Counted from the first letter of the stretch, positions 27,094 through 36,498 are shown. The stretch: DNA of 64,000 bases from Ideonella_A sp963843805 (GCA_963843805.1 CAWJLY010000001.1:620001-684000); one strand, 5' to 3'. The notes: generated by a model from the letters alone, not told the origin. A program made the numbers and translations.

Positions 27094-27657
27094 TCAGATC
27101 TTGCCGACGAGATCGAGCGACGGCGTCAGCGTCTTTGCACCCTCGTTCCACTTGGCGGGGCAGACCTGACCCGGATTCTTCGCAACATATTGCGCCGCCT
27201 TCAGCTTGCGCAGCGTCTCCTTCATGTCACGGGCAATGCTGTTGTCGTGGATTTCGGCGGTCTTCACGACCCCTTCCGGATTGATCAGGAAGGTGCCTCG
27301 CAGCGCCATGCCCTCCTCGGCAATGTGCACGCCGAACATCTGCGTCAGCACATGAGCCGGGTCGCCGATCAACGGAAACCGGGCCTTGCCAACCGCCGGC
27401 GACGTCTCGTGCCACACCTTGTGGGCAAAGTGCGAATCGGTGGTAACGATGTAGATCTCGGTTTCGAGCTTCTGGAACTCGGCATAGTTGTCGGCAGCGT
27501 CTTCGACTTCAGTCGGGCAGTTGAAGGTGAATGCGGCAGGCATGAACACCAGTGCCGACCAGCGGCCCTGCAGGCTCTGCTCAGTCACCTCGATGAATTT
27601 GCCATTCTTGAACGCCTGGACCTTGAACGGCTGAACGGTGGTGTTGATGATCGACAT
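27094..27657 (-). CDS. ahpC: Alkyl hydroperoxide reductase subunit C (peroxiredoxin)
   Basis: Typical 2-Cys peroxiredoxin that reduces H2O2 and organic hydroperoxides. The 187-residue protein has the peroxidatic cysteine in PAAFTFNCPTEVED (about residue 48) and the resolving cysteine in NPGQVCPAKW (about residue 165). It starts with MSIINTTVQPF, as AhpC of enterobacteria nearly does. An AAAAGGAA ribosome binding site lies 6-7 bases before the ATG. It is upstream of ahpF, and divergent from the ribbon-helix-helix regulator at 27928; the 270-base spacer holds the promoter candidate listed separately. Confidence 0.97.
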   Translation of the reverse strand: MSIINTTVQPFKVQAFKNGKFIEVTEQSLQGRWSALVFMPAAFTFNCPTEVEDAADNYAEFQKLETEIYIVTTDSHFAHKVWHETSPAVGKARFPLIGDPAHVLTQMFGVHIAEEGMALRGTFLINPEGVVKTAEIHDNSIARDMKETLRKLKAAQYVAKNPGQVCPAKWNEGAKTLTPSLDLVGKI

Positions 27658-27720
27658 GGATTTCCTTTTGATTCGTTTGAGAAGACCACTGAGGGTGGCC
27701 TGGGTTAGTACCTAGGACGA

Positions 27721-27752
27721 ATGTTAGTTCGGCGTGACGATTGATGCAATCG
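27721..27752 (-). promoter_or_regulatory. Candidate ahpC promoter with overlapping inverted repeat
   Basis: Reading the minus strand, TTGCAT (27744-27749) and TAACAT (27721-27726) are separated by 17 bases, a weak sigma-70 pair as expected for an activated promoter. A perfect inverted repeat CGATTG-N3-CAATCG (27738-27752) overlaps the -35 element, the position where OxyR-type activators commonly bind; the bases do not match the full OxyR consensus well. The remainder of 27658-27918 shows no gene. Confidence 0.4.
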
Positions 27753-27891
27753 ACTGAAACTTTTACTTTCATTGCTTAAAGCTATCGAACGCGATGGAAC
27801 CACCCGTCGGCTATTCAACAAACGACACGGTCTAAGCAGCAAACACTTTGCAAAAAGGGCTTTTGCCGAGCCGTCCGACCTCTACTTATGC

Positions 27892-27922
27892 TCCAATTGG
27901 ATTCCAAACAGATTCCAAATGG
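27892..27922 (+). promoter_or_regulatory. Repeat cluster, candidate operator of the ribbon-helix-helix gene
   Basis: A perfect palindrome TCCAATTGGA (27892-27901) is followed by two direct copies of GATTCCAAA starting at 27900 and 27911, one helical turn (11 bases) apart. Ribbon-helix-helix repressors bind tandem short repeats cooperatively with such spacing. The cluster ends a few bases before the proposed start codon of the regulator at 27928, which suggests autoregulation. This is inference from sequence symmetry only. Confidence 0.4.
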
Positions 27923-27927
27923 ATTTT

Positions 27928-28353
27928 ATGAGCCCCAATCGAGCGGTCGCCGAACCACGCCAGCGAGTCGGCGAAACCGAAAAGATGACGGTCAATGTCG
28001 GCGTTGTCGATCTGGGCCAAGTCGATCTGCTGGTCCGGGAAGGCTTCTATTCGAACCGCTCCGACCTGGTGCGCACCGCGCTTCGCAACCAGTTGGCGAT
28101 CCACGCCGAGGTGCTGAAAAGCACCGTGGCACGCCGCATGCTGGTCGTCGGCTTGCAGATTTTTGGTCGTTCCGACCTGGAAGCGGCGGTGGCGGAAGGC
28201 CGTCGACTGCAGATCCAGGTGGTCGGGTTGGCGCGTATTGCCAATGACGTGTCGCCCGAACTGGCCTTGCAAGCCATTGAAACGGTCACCGTCCTCGGCG
28301 CTTTCCAAGCCAGCCCGGCGGTGCGACGGGCAATTGCCGATCGAATCTTGTGA
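27928..28353 (+). CDS. Ribbon-helix-helix (CopG-like) transcriptional regulator
   Basis: A 141-residue protein with an N-terminal ribbon-helix-helix pattern: strand MTVNVGVVDLGQVDLLV, turn, and helix SNRSDLVRTALRNQLAIHAE (about residues 20-60). The rest (GLQIFGRSDLEAAVAEGRRL, then a VTVLGAFQASPAVRRAIADR end) is an uncharacterised C-terminal domain. The start is uncertain: 27919 lies inside the repeat cluster, and the ATG at 27985 directly at the MTVNVG motif is also possible. It lies 49 bases upstream of the PHB-depolymerase-family esterase, a pairing seen in Burkholderiales, so it may regulate that esterase. Confidence 0.75.
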   Translation: MSPNRAVAEPRQRVGETEKMTVNVGVVDLGQVDLLVREGFYSNRSDLVRTALRNQLAIHAEVLKSTVARRMLVVGLQIFGRSDLEAAVAEGRRLQIQVVGLARIANDVSPELALQAIETVTVLGAFQASPAVRRAIADRIL

Positions 28354-28402
28354 TTTCACGCCAACGCGCCTTTTCTCTCATCACCCACAACAACACAACA
28401 AC

Positions 28403-29620
28403 ATGAAATTGCCTTTCAAGCTTCGAGCGCCGGCGGTCGATACCCGATCAATCAACCAGACCATCCAGCGCGCACTGGCATCAGCCGGGCTCGATACCTC
28501 GTCGGGTCCGCTGAAAAATGTGACCGAGACGATCCGGCGGGCGCTGTCGCCGGCTGCGCCAGACGACAACACACAATCCCGCACCGGAAAATTTTCCGGG
28601 CCGGTGGATGTGGTCGACGTCGACGCCCGGGTGGTCAGCAACGGCGGCAACGACGACGTCGGCGCTTCGGACCGCAGTCGATCCGATCACCGGACGCCGG
28701 CGGCCGGAACGTTCGAAACGCGCACCTTCCGCAACGCGGCCGGCAGTCGGTCTTACAAGTTGTACATCCCGCAGCGGCCGTGGGCGAGTCCGCCACCGGT
28801 TCTGGTGATGTTGCATGGCTGCACCCAATCGGCGGACGATTTCGCCGTCGGAACCGGCATGAACAAGCTGGCCGACGAACACGGTATTCTGGTCGTCTAT
28901 CCTGAACAACCAGCCAGCGCCAACGCCTCGAGGTGCTGGAACTGGTTCAGGCCGGAAGACCAGCTGCGCGAGTCGGGTGAGCCATCGATCATCGCCGGCA
29001 TCGCCCGGGAAGTCGCCCGACTCGATGGCGTCGACTCGCAGCGCATCTTCGTTGCCGGCCTGTCGGCAGGCGCTGCCATGGCGGTGGTGATGGGCGAGAC
29101 CTATCCCGAACTGTTCGCAGGGGTCGGCGCCCATTCAGGACTGCCGTTCCGCAGCGCAAGCGACATTCCTTCAGCGATGGCGGCGATGAAAGGCGGACGC
29201 AGCGGGATGCCGGGTCTCAAATCGCTGGCCGGCCAACGCCCAGGCAGGCAGGCAGGCGCGCGGCAGCCGGTTCCGACGATCGTCTTTCACGGCAATCGGG
29301 ACCACACGGTTCAGCAGGACAACGGTGCCGAAATCTTCAGGCAGGCCTGTGCCGCGCAACGGGCTCATGCGGGAAACCGCAGCCTGACGAGTCGGACGCA
29401 TGACGACGGCTCGGCAGCAGGCCGCCCCGTCAGCGTCGACGTGCTGGCGGACGCAAGCGGCAGCCCTCTGGTCGAATCCTGGACGATCGAAGGTGCCGGT
29501 CATGCGTGGTCGGGCGGCGACCCGCGCGGCACCTATACCGACCGCAACGGCCCCGATGCGTCGGCGCAGATGCTGCGCTTCTTTCTTGCGTTGCCACGGC
29601 ACGCCCGGGGATTCCACTGA
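28403..29620 (+). CDS. PHB depolymerase-family esterase
   Basis: A 405-residue alpha/beta-hydrolase of the LpqC/PHB depolymerase family. The first 110 residues are a polar, low-similarity region without a classical signal peptide. The hydrolase domain shows LVMLHGCTQSADDFA (oxyanion region), the lipase-box serine in FVAGLSAGAAMAVV, the acid in VFHGNRDHTVQ and the histidine in IEGAGHAWSGGDP. Family members act on poly-3-hydroxybutyrate, feruloyl esters or related short-chain esters. Lack of a recognisable export signal favours an intracellular substrate. The start at 28403 fits the short gap to the regulator, although the upstream sequence is CA-rich and has no good ribosome binding site. Confidence 0.85.
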   Translation: MKLPFKLRAPAVDTRSINQTIQRALASAGLDTSSGPLKNVTETIRRALSPAAPDDNTQSRTGKFSGPVDVVDVDARVVSNGGNDDVGASDRSRSDHRTPAAGTFETRTFRNAAGSRSYKLYIPQRPWASPPPVLVMLHGCTQSADDFAVGTGMNKLADEHGILVVYPEQPASANASRCWNWFRPEDQLRESGEPSIIAGIAREVARLDGVDSQRIFVAGLSAGAAMAVVMGETYPELFAGVGAHSGLPFRSASDIPSAMAAMKGGRSGMPGLKSLAGQRPGRQAGARQPVPTIVFHGNRDHTVQQDNGAEIFRQACAAQRAHAGNRSLTSRTHDDGSAAGRPVSVDVLADASGSPLVESWTIEGAGHAWSGGDPRGTYTDRNGPDASAQMLRFFLALPRHARGFH

Positions 29621-29638
29621 GGCAGGCTGCCAGCGGGC

Positions 29639-29660
29639 CTTCAGGCCGGTCGGCCTGAAG
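29639..29660. terminator. Bidirectional hairpin between convergent genes
   Basis: A perfect 9-base inverted repeat (CTTCAGGCC, loop GGTC, GGCCTGAAG) sits between the converging esterase and IclR genes and overlaps the last codons and stop of the IclR gene. There is no T-run on either side, so it may act by pausing or with Rho; the symmetry would serve both directions. Confidence 0.5.
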
Positions 29661-30477
29661 CGGGTGCACCGATGGCGGGCCAGCCAAGGCCCTTCGAGAT
29701 GTCCGCCGCGGCCTGTCTGACCAGCTGCGGCACTGCCGAATTCCAATCGGACGACACCTGATCCTGGTGCCCCAGCACCGTGATGACGATCGCCGGCGTG
29801 CCTTCGTGATCGAGGGCGGCCGCGCTGAAAGCGTTGACGCCAGGCATCGGGCGGCCGGCAGCGCGGGTCACGCCGTGCTGCTCCATTTCGGCGGCAATCT
29901 GGCGCAACTCGTCGTCACGCTCGGTGATCGACGGCAGGCTGCTGCGATCGGTTTCATCACCCAGCGCGCCGCCCATCGCCTGCTGCAACCGGTGCGGCGG
30001 CAGCAGCGCTGCAAACGCCCGGCCGGTCGCAGTGCCGAAAATCGACATCACGGTGCCGGCCCGCATGCTGACGTGCAGCGGCTGGCGGGCATCGATCATC
30101 CGAACCACCGTCGGGCCGAAATTGCCCCACACGGCCAACGCAACGGCCAGGCCGGTCGACGCTGCGAGCCGCTCGGCGACCGGCGAGGCCACCTGCAACG
30201 GGTCGAGCTGGCTCAGGCAGGTCAGCCCCAGTTGCAAAGCGGCCGGACCGAGCGCGTAATGGCCACTCGCGGCAATCTGTTCGATCAGACCCAGCTTGCC
30301 GAAACTGACCAGATAAGGATGCGCTCGCGATGCCGACAGCCCGGCTTGTGCCGCCAGTACTTTCAAGCTCATCGGCAGGCGGTTTTCGCCCAGCACCAGC
30401 AACAGCCGTCCGCCGACTTCGATCGATTGCACCGATCGCTGCGCCCTGTCTGGTTGATCGTCGTCGTCGTGGTGCAT
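29641..30477 (-). CDS. IclR-family transcriptional regulator
   Basis: A 278-residue regulator with an N-terminal winged helix-turn-helix (SVQSIEVGGRLLLVLGEN, then LAAQAGLSASRAHPYLVSFG) and a C-terminal IclR effector-binding domain (GLAVALAVWGNFGPTVVRM, then GVNAFSAAALDHEGTPAIVI). IclR proteins often control aromatic-acid catabolism, and here it is divergent from the homogentisate cluster with a palindrome in between, so it is the probable regulator of that operon. I chose the ATG at 30477 (MHHDDDDQPD) because upstream codons run into the shared promoter. Confidence 0.9.
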   Translation of the reverse strand: MHHDDDDQPDRAQRSVQSIEVGGRLLLVLGENRLPMSLKVLAAQAGLSASRAHPYLVSFGKLGLIEQIAASGHYALGPAALQLGLTCLSQLDPLQVASPVAERLAASTGLAVALAVWGNFGPTVVRMIDARQPLHVSMRAGTVMSIFGTATGRAFAALLPPHRLQQAMGGALGDETDRSSLPSITERDDELRQIAAEMEQHGVTRAAGRPMPGVNAFSAAALDHEGTPAIVITVLGHQDQVSSDWNSAVPQLVRQAAADISKGLGWPAIGAPASGRPA

Positions 30478-30512
30478 GGTTTTCTGCCAATCGGCGGCAG
30501 TTTGCCTAAAAC

Positions 30513-30550
30513 AAACGCGTTTGACAACGATTCCATGCAGAGGCTTTAAA
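30513..30550 (+). promoter_or_regulatory. Promoter and palindromic operator of the homogentisate operon
   Basis: A perfect palindrome AAACGCGTTT (30513-30522) overlaps TTGACA (30521-30526), which is followed after 18 bases by TTTAAA (30545-30550). This is a credible sigma-70 promoter reading towards the MBL hydrolase gene at 30606, with an operator at the -35 where the divergently encoded IclR protein could bind. Confidence 0.5.
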
Positions 30551-30605
30551 CTGCAAATAAGTTTGTGAGCGAAATGACACACACTCCATCATTCAACGGA
30601 TCGCC

Positions 30606-31561
30606 ATGACCAGGACCTTTGCATCGCAGGCCGACCTCGACGTCAAGCAGGTCAGCTTCACCAGGCTGTCCGACAACGCCTATGCCTACACCGCCGAGGG
30701 CGACCCGAATACCGGCATCATCATCGGCGACGACGCGGTGATGGTGATCGATACCCAGGCCACGCCGGTGATGGCGCAGGACGTGATCCGGCGCATCCGC
30801 GAAGTCACCGACAAGCCGATCAAATATGTGGTGCTGAGCCACTATCACGCGGTGCGCGTGCTCGGCGCCAGCGCCTACCAGCCCGAGCAGATCATCGCCA
30901 GCCAGGACACCTACGACCTGATCGTCGAGCGCGGCGAGCAGGACAAGGCCAGCGAGATCGGCCGCTTCCCGCGGCTGTTCAATGCGGTCGAATCGGTGCC
31001 GCCCGGCATGACCTGGCCGACCATGACCTTCACCGGCAAGATGACGATCTGGCTCGGCAAGCTCGAGGTGCAGCTGCTGCAGCTCGGCCGCGGCCATACC
31101 AAGGGCGACACCGTCGCCTGGCTGCCCGAGCAGAAGATCCTGTTCAGCGGCGATCTGGTCGAGTTCGACGCCACGCCGTATGCCGGCGACGCCTATTTCA
31201 AGGACTGGCCGACCACGCTCGATCGGCTGGCGGAGCTGCAAGCCACTGGCGCTGGTGCCCGGCCGCGGCCCGGCGCTGACGACGCCCGACGCGGTGGCGC
31301 AAGGCCTGGCGGGAACCAAGGCGTTCGTTTCGGCAGTCCGTCAAAGCGTCGAGGCCGGTGTCGAGGCCGGCAAGGATCTGAATGCGGTCTACAAGGAAAC
31401 GATGGCCAGGCTGCAGAACGACTACGGCCACTGGGTGATCTTCAATCACTGCATGCCGTTCGACGTGACGCGTTGCTACGACGAAGTGACCGCGGTATCC
31501 CGACCCGCGGATCTGGACCGCCGAGCGCGACATCGAGATGTGGAAGACGCTCGAGAGCTGA
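30606..31561 (+). CDS. MBL-fold hydrolase of the homogentisate cluster (frameshifted)
   Basis: A metallo-beta-lactamase-fold protein of about 318 residues. The first metal motif reads SHYHAVRVLGA where canonical members have HxHxDH, so the usual Asp/His of the second metal site are absent. Later ligands are normal: GRGHTKGDTVAWLP and LFSGDLVEFDATPY. The frame breaks twice: near 31240 (one extra A in GCAAGCC) and near 31490 (one extra G in GCGGTAT). Corrected, the end reads through NDYGHWVIFNHCMPFDVTR and WTAERDIEMWKTLES to the TGA at 31559. First gene of the operon; its reaction in tyrosine or homogentisate breakdown is not known. Confidence 0.82.
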
Positions 31562-31605
31562 ATCACACGCCGCCGGCTAGATCAACCTTGCCACCGGAGC
31601 CAGCC

Positions 31606-33274
31606 TTGTCGAGATCACTGTCCGCCACGGTCGCAGCTGCAGCGCCGGTCGACTTCCAGCAGCTGGTCTTTTCCTACCGCCATTGCGCCGATCAGGACGC
31701 CGCGAGCCCGGCTCGCCATCCGGTGGTCGTCGTCGGTGCCGGGCCGGTCGGGCTGAGCCTGGCCATCGATCTGGCGCAGCAGGGCATCGGCGTGGTGCTG
31801 CTCGACAACGACGATCGGCTGTCGAGCGGCTCGCGCGCGATCTGTTTTGCCAAGCGCACGCTGGAGATCTTCGATCGCCTGGGCTGCGGCGACGCGATGG
31901 TCGACAAGGGCGTGTCGTGGAATGTCGGCAAGGTCTATTTCCGCGACGACCTGATCTATTCCTTCGACCTGCTGCCCGAGCAAGGCCACGAGCGGCCGGC
32001 CTTCATCAACCTGCAGCAGTATTACGTCGAAGGCCATCTGGCGCAACGCGCTGCCGAACTGCCGCTGATCGACCTGCGCTGGAAAAACGCCGTCATCGAC
32101 GCGACGCCGCCATGACGATCATGTCTGGTTGCGGATCGAGACGCCGGATGGCCCCTACGAATTGACTGCCGACCATGTCGTCGCCTGCGACGGCTCGCGC
32201 TCGACGCTGCGCCGTCTGCTCGGCCTGGAAAGCCACGGCCGCAGTTTCAAGGACCGCTTCCTGATCGCCGACGTCAAGATGAAGGCCGGCTTCCCCGCCG
32301 AGCGCTGGTTCTGGTTCGATCCGCCTTTCCATCGCAACCAGAGCGTGTTGCTGCACCGGCAGCCCGACGATGTCTGGCGAATCGATTTCCAGCTCGGCTG
32401 GGATGCCGATCCGGACGAGGCGAAAAAAGCCGCAGAACATCATCCCGCGGGTGCGCGCGCTGCTCGGCGACGATGCGCAATTCGAGCTCGAATGGGCCAG
32501 CGTCTACACCTTCTCGTGCCTGCGGATGGATTCGTTCTGCCAGGGCCGCGTCCTGTTTGCCGGCGACTCGGCGCATGGCGTGTCGCCATTCGGCGCACGC
32601 GGTGCCAACTCGGGCGTGCAGGATGCCGACAACCTGGCCTGGAAACTGGCGCATGTGCTGCGCGGCAAGGCCGGCGCCAGCGCTGCTCGCCAGCTATGGC
32701 AGCGAGCGCGAATTTGCCGCCGACGAGAATATCCTGGCGTCGACCCGCGCGACCGACTTCATCACGCCGAAAAGCGAGATCAGCCGCTTGTTCCGCGATG
32801 CCGACGCTCGATCTGGCGCGCGAGCATCCGTTTGCCCGCACGCTGGTCAACAGCGGCCGCCTGTCGGTGCCGGCGACCTTGCGCGATTCGCCGCTGAATA
32901 CGCCCGACACCGACCGCTTCGCCGGCCGCATGGTGCCCGGCGCGGCCGCCGGCCGACGCGACCGATCGGCGGCAGACGGCACGGCGCGCTGGCTGCTGCG
33001 CCGCCTGCCGCGAACGGCCAGCTTCTGCGCGCTGCTGTTCGATGGCGCCTGACCGGCGCAGCTGCCAGCGCGAAATGCTGGCCGGCGCCGAAGGTCTGGC
33101 CGAACTCGAGTCATCGTGGTCGCTGCCAGCAGAGGGCATGCTGGCGCAGCGCTACGACGCCGGCCCGGAACCGCCTATCTGCTGCGGCCCGATCAACATG
33201 TCTGCGCGCGCTGGCGCAAGCCGCAGGCTGCGCAGGTCGCCGCGGCGCTGCGCCGCGCGCTGGCGCTCGACTGA
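31606..33274 (+). CDS. FAD-dependent aromatic hydroxylase (MhpA-like, several frameshifts)
   Basis: A flavoprotein monooxygenase of the PHBH/MhpA group. The FAD motif is PVVVVGAGPVGLSLAIDLA, the DG motif VACDGSRSTLRRLL, and the GD motif VLFAGDSAHGVSPFGARG. Such enzymes hydroxylate phenolic rings; in a homogentisate operon a hydroxyphenylacetate or similar ring is the likely substrate (inference). The start is probably the TTG at 31606, which has GGAG six bases upstream. I count at least five breaks (near 32100, 32430, 32665, 32800 and 32950). The first four are each repaired by dropping one base, for example one A from the run AAAAAA near 32430. The end ARALALD is at the TGA at 33272. Confidence 0.82.
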
Positions 33275-33286
33275 GGAGAACAAACG

Positions 33287-33577
33287 ATGCCACTGATCAC
33301 GACCACCAACTTCGATTCGCCCGACGAGTTCTACCAGGCGCTGATCGATTCGCACGCCGATCTGAGCACCGAACAAAGCCATGCGATGAATGCCCGACTG
33401 GTGCTGCTGCTGGCCAACCACATCGGCAGACCTGCCGGTGTTGCGCGAGGCGCTGGCCGCAGCGCGCGCAGCGGCCGCGCCGGCACTCACGCAGCCACCC
33501 ATCGACTGGGCCGTCAGGCGCCGCGGCCACCGGTGCACGACTCGACAAACCGATATGCCACCATCGATCCGACATGA
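33287..33577 (+). CDS. DUF2783 family protein (frameshifted)
   Basis: A small protein starting MPLITTTNFDSPDEFYQALI with a GAGGAG ribosome binding site, matching the DUF2783 family found beside FAD monooxygenases in homogentisate clusters. The helix LSTEQSHAMNARLVLLLANH is in the first frame; the continuation LPVLREALAAARA is in the next frame after a break near 33428. The end is uncertain; if the first frame resumes, the stop overlaps the hmgA start as ATGA at 33574. The function is unknown; it may assist the adjacent monooxygenase. Confidence 0.7.
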   Translation: MPLITTTNFDSPDEFYQALIDSHADLSTEQSHAMNARLVLLLANHIGRPAGVARGAGRSARSGRAGTHAATHRLGRQAPRPPVHDSTNRYATIDPT

Positions 33578-34898
33578 GCGATCCAGCAGCCCTGCAATCG
33601 ATGTCGCCACTCAGCGGCTTCGGCAACCATTTTGCCAGCGAGGCCGTGCCGGGTGCCTTGCCGCGCGGGCGCAACAGCCCGCAACGCGCGCCGCATCGAC
33701 CTGTATGCCGAACTGGTTTCGGGCAGCGCGTTCACCGCACCACGTGCCGAGAACCGGCGCTCGTGGCTATACCGCCGCCAGCCATCGGTGGTCACCGGCA
33801 GCTACCAGCCGTTCGAACAGCCAGGCTGGACCAGCGGCGCCCACGGCGATGGCAACGGCGCGCCGTTGATCCCGCCCGATCCGCTGCGCTGGAATCCGTT
33901 TCCGATCCCGAAGCAGCCGCCGATTTCGTCGAAGGCCTGCACACCGTCGTCGCCAATGGCGATGTCGAGGCGCAAACCGGCATCGGCGCACTGGTCTATG
34001 CGGCGAACCGCTCGATGGATCGGCGCGCGCTGATCAATGCCGACGGCGAGATGTTGCTGGTGCCGCAGCAGGGCCGGCTGGTCATCACGACCGAGCTCGG
34101 AATCCTCGAGGTGAAGCCCGGCGAAATCGCGTTGTTGCCGCGCGGGCTGGCATTCAAGATCGACCTGCCCGACGGCGCGTCGCGCGGTTATGTGTGCGAG
34201 AACTACGGTGCCCCGTTCCGGCTGCCCGAGCTCGGGCCGATCGGCTCGAACGGTCTGGCCAATGCACGCGATTTCGTCGCCCCTGCAGCGGCGTTCGAAC
34301 CGGCCGGCGGCGCCGACTACGAGCTGATCAAGAAATTCGGCGGCCGGCTGTGGCGCAACCAGCAGCGCGGCACGCCGTTCAACGTCGTCGCCTGGCATGG
34401 CAACCTGACGCCGCTCAAATACGACACCGCCAATTTCATGGTGATCGGCTCGATCAGCTTCGATCACCCCGATCCATCGATCTTCACGGTGTTGACCTCG
34501 CCGTCCGATACGCCGGGTACCGCCAATTGCGATTTCGTGATTTTCCCGCCGCGCTGGATGGTCGCCGAAGATACCTTTCGCCCGCCCTGGTATCACCGCA
34601 ACCTGATGAGCGAATTCATGGGTCTGGTGCATGGCGAATACGATGCCAAGGCCGAGGGCTTCAAGCCGGGTGGCGCCTCGCTGCACAACTGCATGGTGCC
34701 GCACGGCCCCGATGCCGATGCTTTCGACAAGGCATCATCGGCCCAGCTGGCACCACAAAAGCTCGACAATACGCTGGCATTCATGTTCGAGAGCCGCTAC
34801 CGACTTGGTGCCGACCCGCCTATGCGATGCAGGGCGGTTCGCTCGATCCGGCCTATGCACAATGCTGGGCCAACCTGCAGGACCAATTCAAGCCATGA
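33574..34898 (+). CDS. hmgA: Homogentisate 1,2-dioxygenase (frameshifted)
   Basis: Fe(II) ring-cleaving enzyme converting homogentisate to maleylacetoacetate in tyrosine/phenylalanine breakdown. The start reads SPLSGFGNHFASEAVPGALP. The central and catalytic parts are intact in one frame: NGDVEAQTGIGALVYAANRS, EIALLPRGLAFKIDLPDGAS, NVVAWHGNLTPLKYD and PPWYHRNLMSEFMGLVHGEY with the iron-binding His/Glu/His region. Breaks occur near 33690 (extra base), 33905 (one base missing) and 34805-34830 (two extra bases); afterwards the end reads AMQGGSLDPAYAQCWANLQD. Its stop overlaps the fahA start (ATGA). Corrected length is about 440 residues, normal for the family. Confidence 0.92.
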
Positions 34899-36215
34899 CC
34901 ACTCGACGCCACCCATCACCCCGCGCTGCGCAGCTGGGTCGACTCGGCCAATGATCCGGCCAGCGATTTTCCGATCCAGAACCTGCCGTTCGGACGTTTT
35001 CGCCGCGCCGGCAGCGGAGACCAGTGGGTGATCGGCGTGGCGATCGGCGAGCAGATCCTCGATCTGCGCCGGGCCGCGGCGACCGGTGGCTGGACCGAAG
35101 CCATCGCTGCCGTGCTGAAGCCGCTCGCCAACGGTCAGCTGAATCCGCTGATGGCGCAGTCCACGGCAGCGCGAACCGCGCTGCGTCTGGCGCTGTCGAA
35201 GGCGCTGGCCGAAGGCAGCGCACAGCAAGCCGGCGCTGCAGCCCTGTCTGCTGCCGATCGCCGAGGCCGAACTGGCGCTGCCTTGCGCAGATCGGCGACT
35301 ACACCGATTTCTATACCGGCATCCATCACGCCACCGCGCGTCGGCAAACTGTTCCGCCCCGACAACCCGCTGCTGCCGAACTACAAATGGGTGCCGATCG
35401 GCTACCACGGCCGGGCCTCGTCGATCGACGTCAGCGGCCAGACCTTTGCGCGGCCGAAGGGGCAGACCGCGGGCGAACAGGGCCAGCCGCCCGATTTCGG
35501 ACCCAGCCAGCGCCTCGACTACGAACTCGAACTCGGGTTTTTTGTCGGCCGCAGCAACCTGCTCGGCGAGCCGGTGCCGATCGCCGAAGCCGAAGACCAT
35601 CTGTTCGGCGTTACCTTGCTCAACGACTGGTCGGCGCGCGACCTGCAGGCCTGGGAATACCAGCCGCTGGGGCCGTTTCTGGCGAAAAATTTCGCCACCA
35701 CGATCTCGCCGTGGGTCGTCACGACTCGAGGCGCTGGCTCCCTTTCGCAGCGCCTTCGAACGCCCTGCTGGCGACCCGCAGCCGCTGCCTTATCTCGACA
35801 GCGCGGCCAACCGCCGGCAAGGGCGCCATCGACATTGCGCTCGAAGTCTGGCTGCAGACCGCAAGCATGCGCGATGCCGGACAGGGGCCGATCCGGCTCA
35901 GCCAATCCGGCAGCGCCGAGGCGTCGTACTGGACTGCGGCCCAGCTGCTGACCCATCACACGGTCAACGGGTGCAACCTGCAGGCTGGCGATCTGCTGGG
36001 CTCGGGCACCTTGTCAGGCCCGCAACCCGAGCAGGCCGGCTCGCTGCTCGAGCTGACGATGGGCGGCAAACAGCCGATCACCTTGCCGAACGGTGAGACG
36101 CGCCGCTTTCTCGAAGATGGTGATACGCTTGATCCTGCGCGGCTACTGCGAGCGCGAAGGCGCGCGGCGAATCGGCTTCGGCGACTGCGCCGGAACGGTC
36201 TTGCCGACTCGTTGA
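34895..36215 (+). CDS. fahA: Fumarylacetoacetase (frameshifted)
   Basis: Last enzyme of the pathway, hydrolysing fumarylacetoacetate to fumarate and acetoacetate. The N-terminal FAH domain reads DFPIQNLPFGRFRRAGSGDQ. The catalytic domain shows DYTDFYTGIHHATR (split across frames near 35330), NYKWVPIGYHGRASS, YELELGFFVGRSN, LFGVTLLNDWSARDLQAWEY and ISPWVVT. The C-terminal half continues in other frames after breaks near 35735 and 35815, then LLTHHTVNGCNLQAGDLLGS and a final break near 36133 before GFGDCAGTVLPTR. I count at least five breaks, including one right after the start codon. It is translationally coupled to hmgA. Confidence 0.9.
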
Positions 36216-36229
36216 ACGCGGCCGCGGGG

Positions 36230-36475
36230 TCAGGCGTCGCGGCGCTTCTTGTCGCGCAGCATGAACAGGTAAAGGCTCTCGACCTTTTCGCGCGCCCACG
36301 GCGTCTTGCGCAGCAGTTTCAGGCTCGAGGCCATGCTCGGGTCGCTGGTAAAACAGCGCAACGGGATTTGCTGGCCGAGGCCGTCCCAGCCGTAATGATC
36401 GACCAGCGCCGAAACAATCGTTTCGAGCGTCAGACCATGCAAGGGGTTGCGCGGTTGTGCGGCTTGATCCGGCAT
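36230..36475 (-). CDS. VF530 (DUF2132) family DNA-binding-like protein
   Basis: An 81-residue protein of the VF530/DUF2132 family: PLHGLTLETIVSALVDHYGW, LRCFTSDPSMASSLKLLRKT and the conserved WAREKVESLYL near the end. The structure of a family member is a compact helical fold, suggested to bind DNA; the role is unknown. The frame is intact although its neighbours are broken. It converges on fahA. Confidence 0.88.
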   Translation of the reverse strand: MPDQAAQPRNPLHGLTLETIVSALVDHYGWDGLGQQIPLRCFTSDPSMASSLKLLRKTPWAREKVESLYLFMLRDKKRRDA

Positions 36476-36498
36476 GGGCGACTGCCTGCCCGGCGTGC

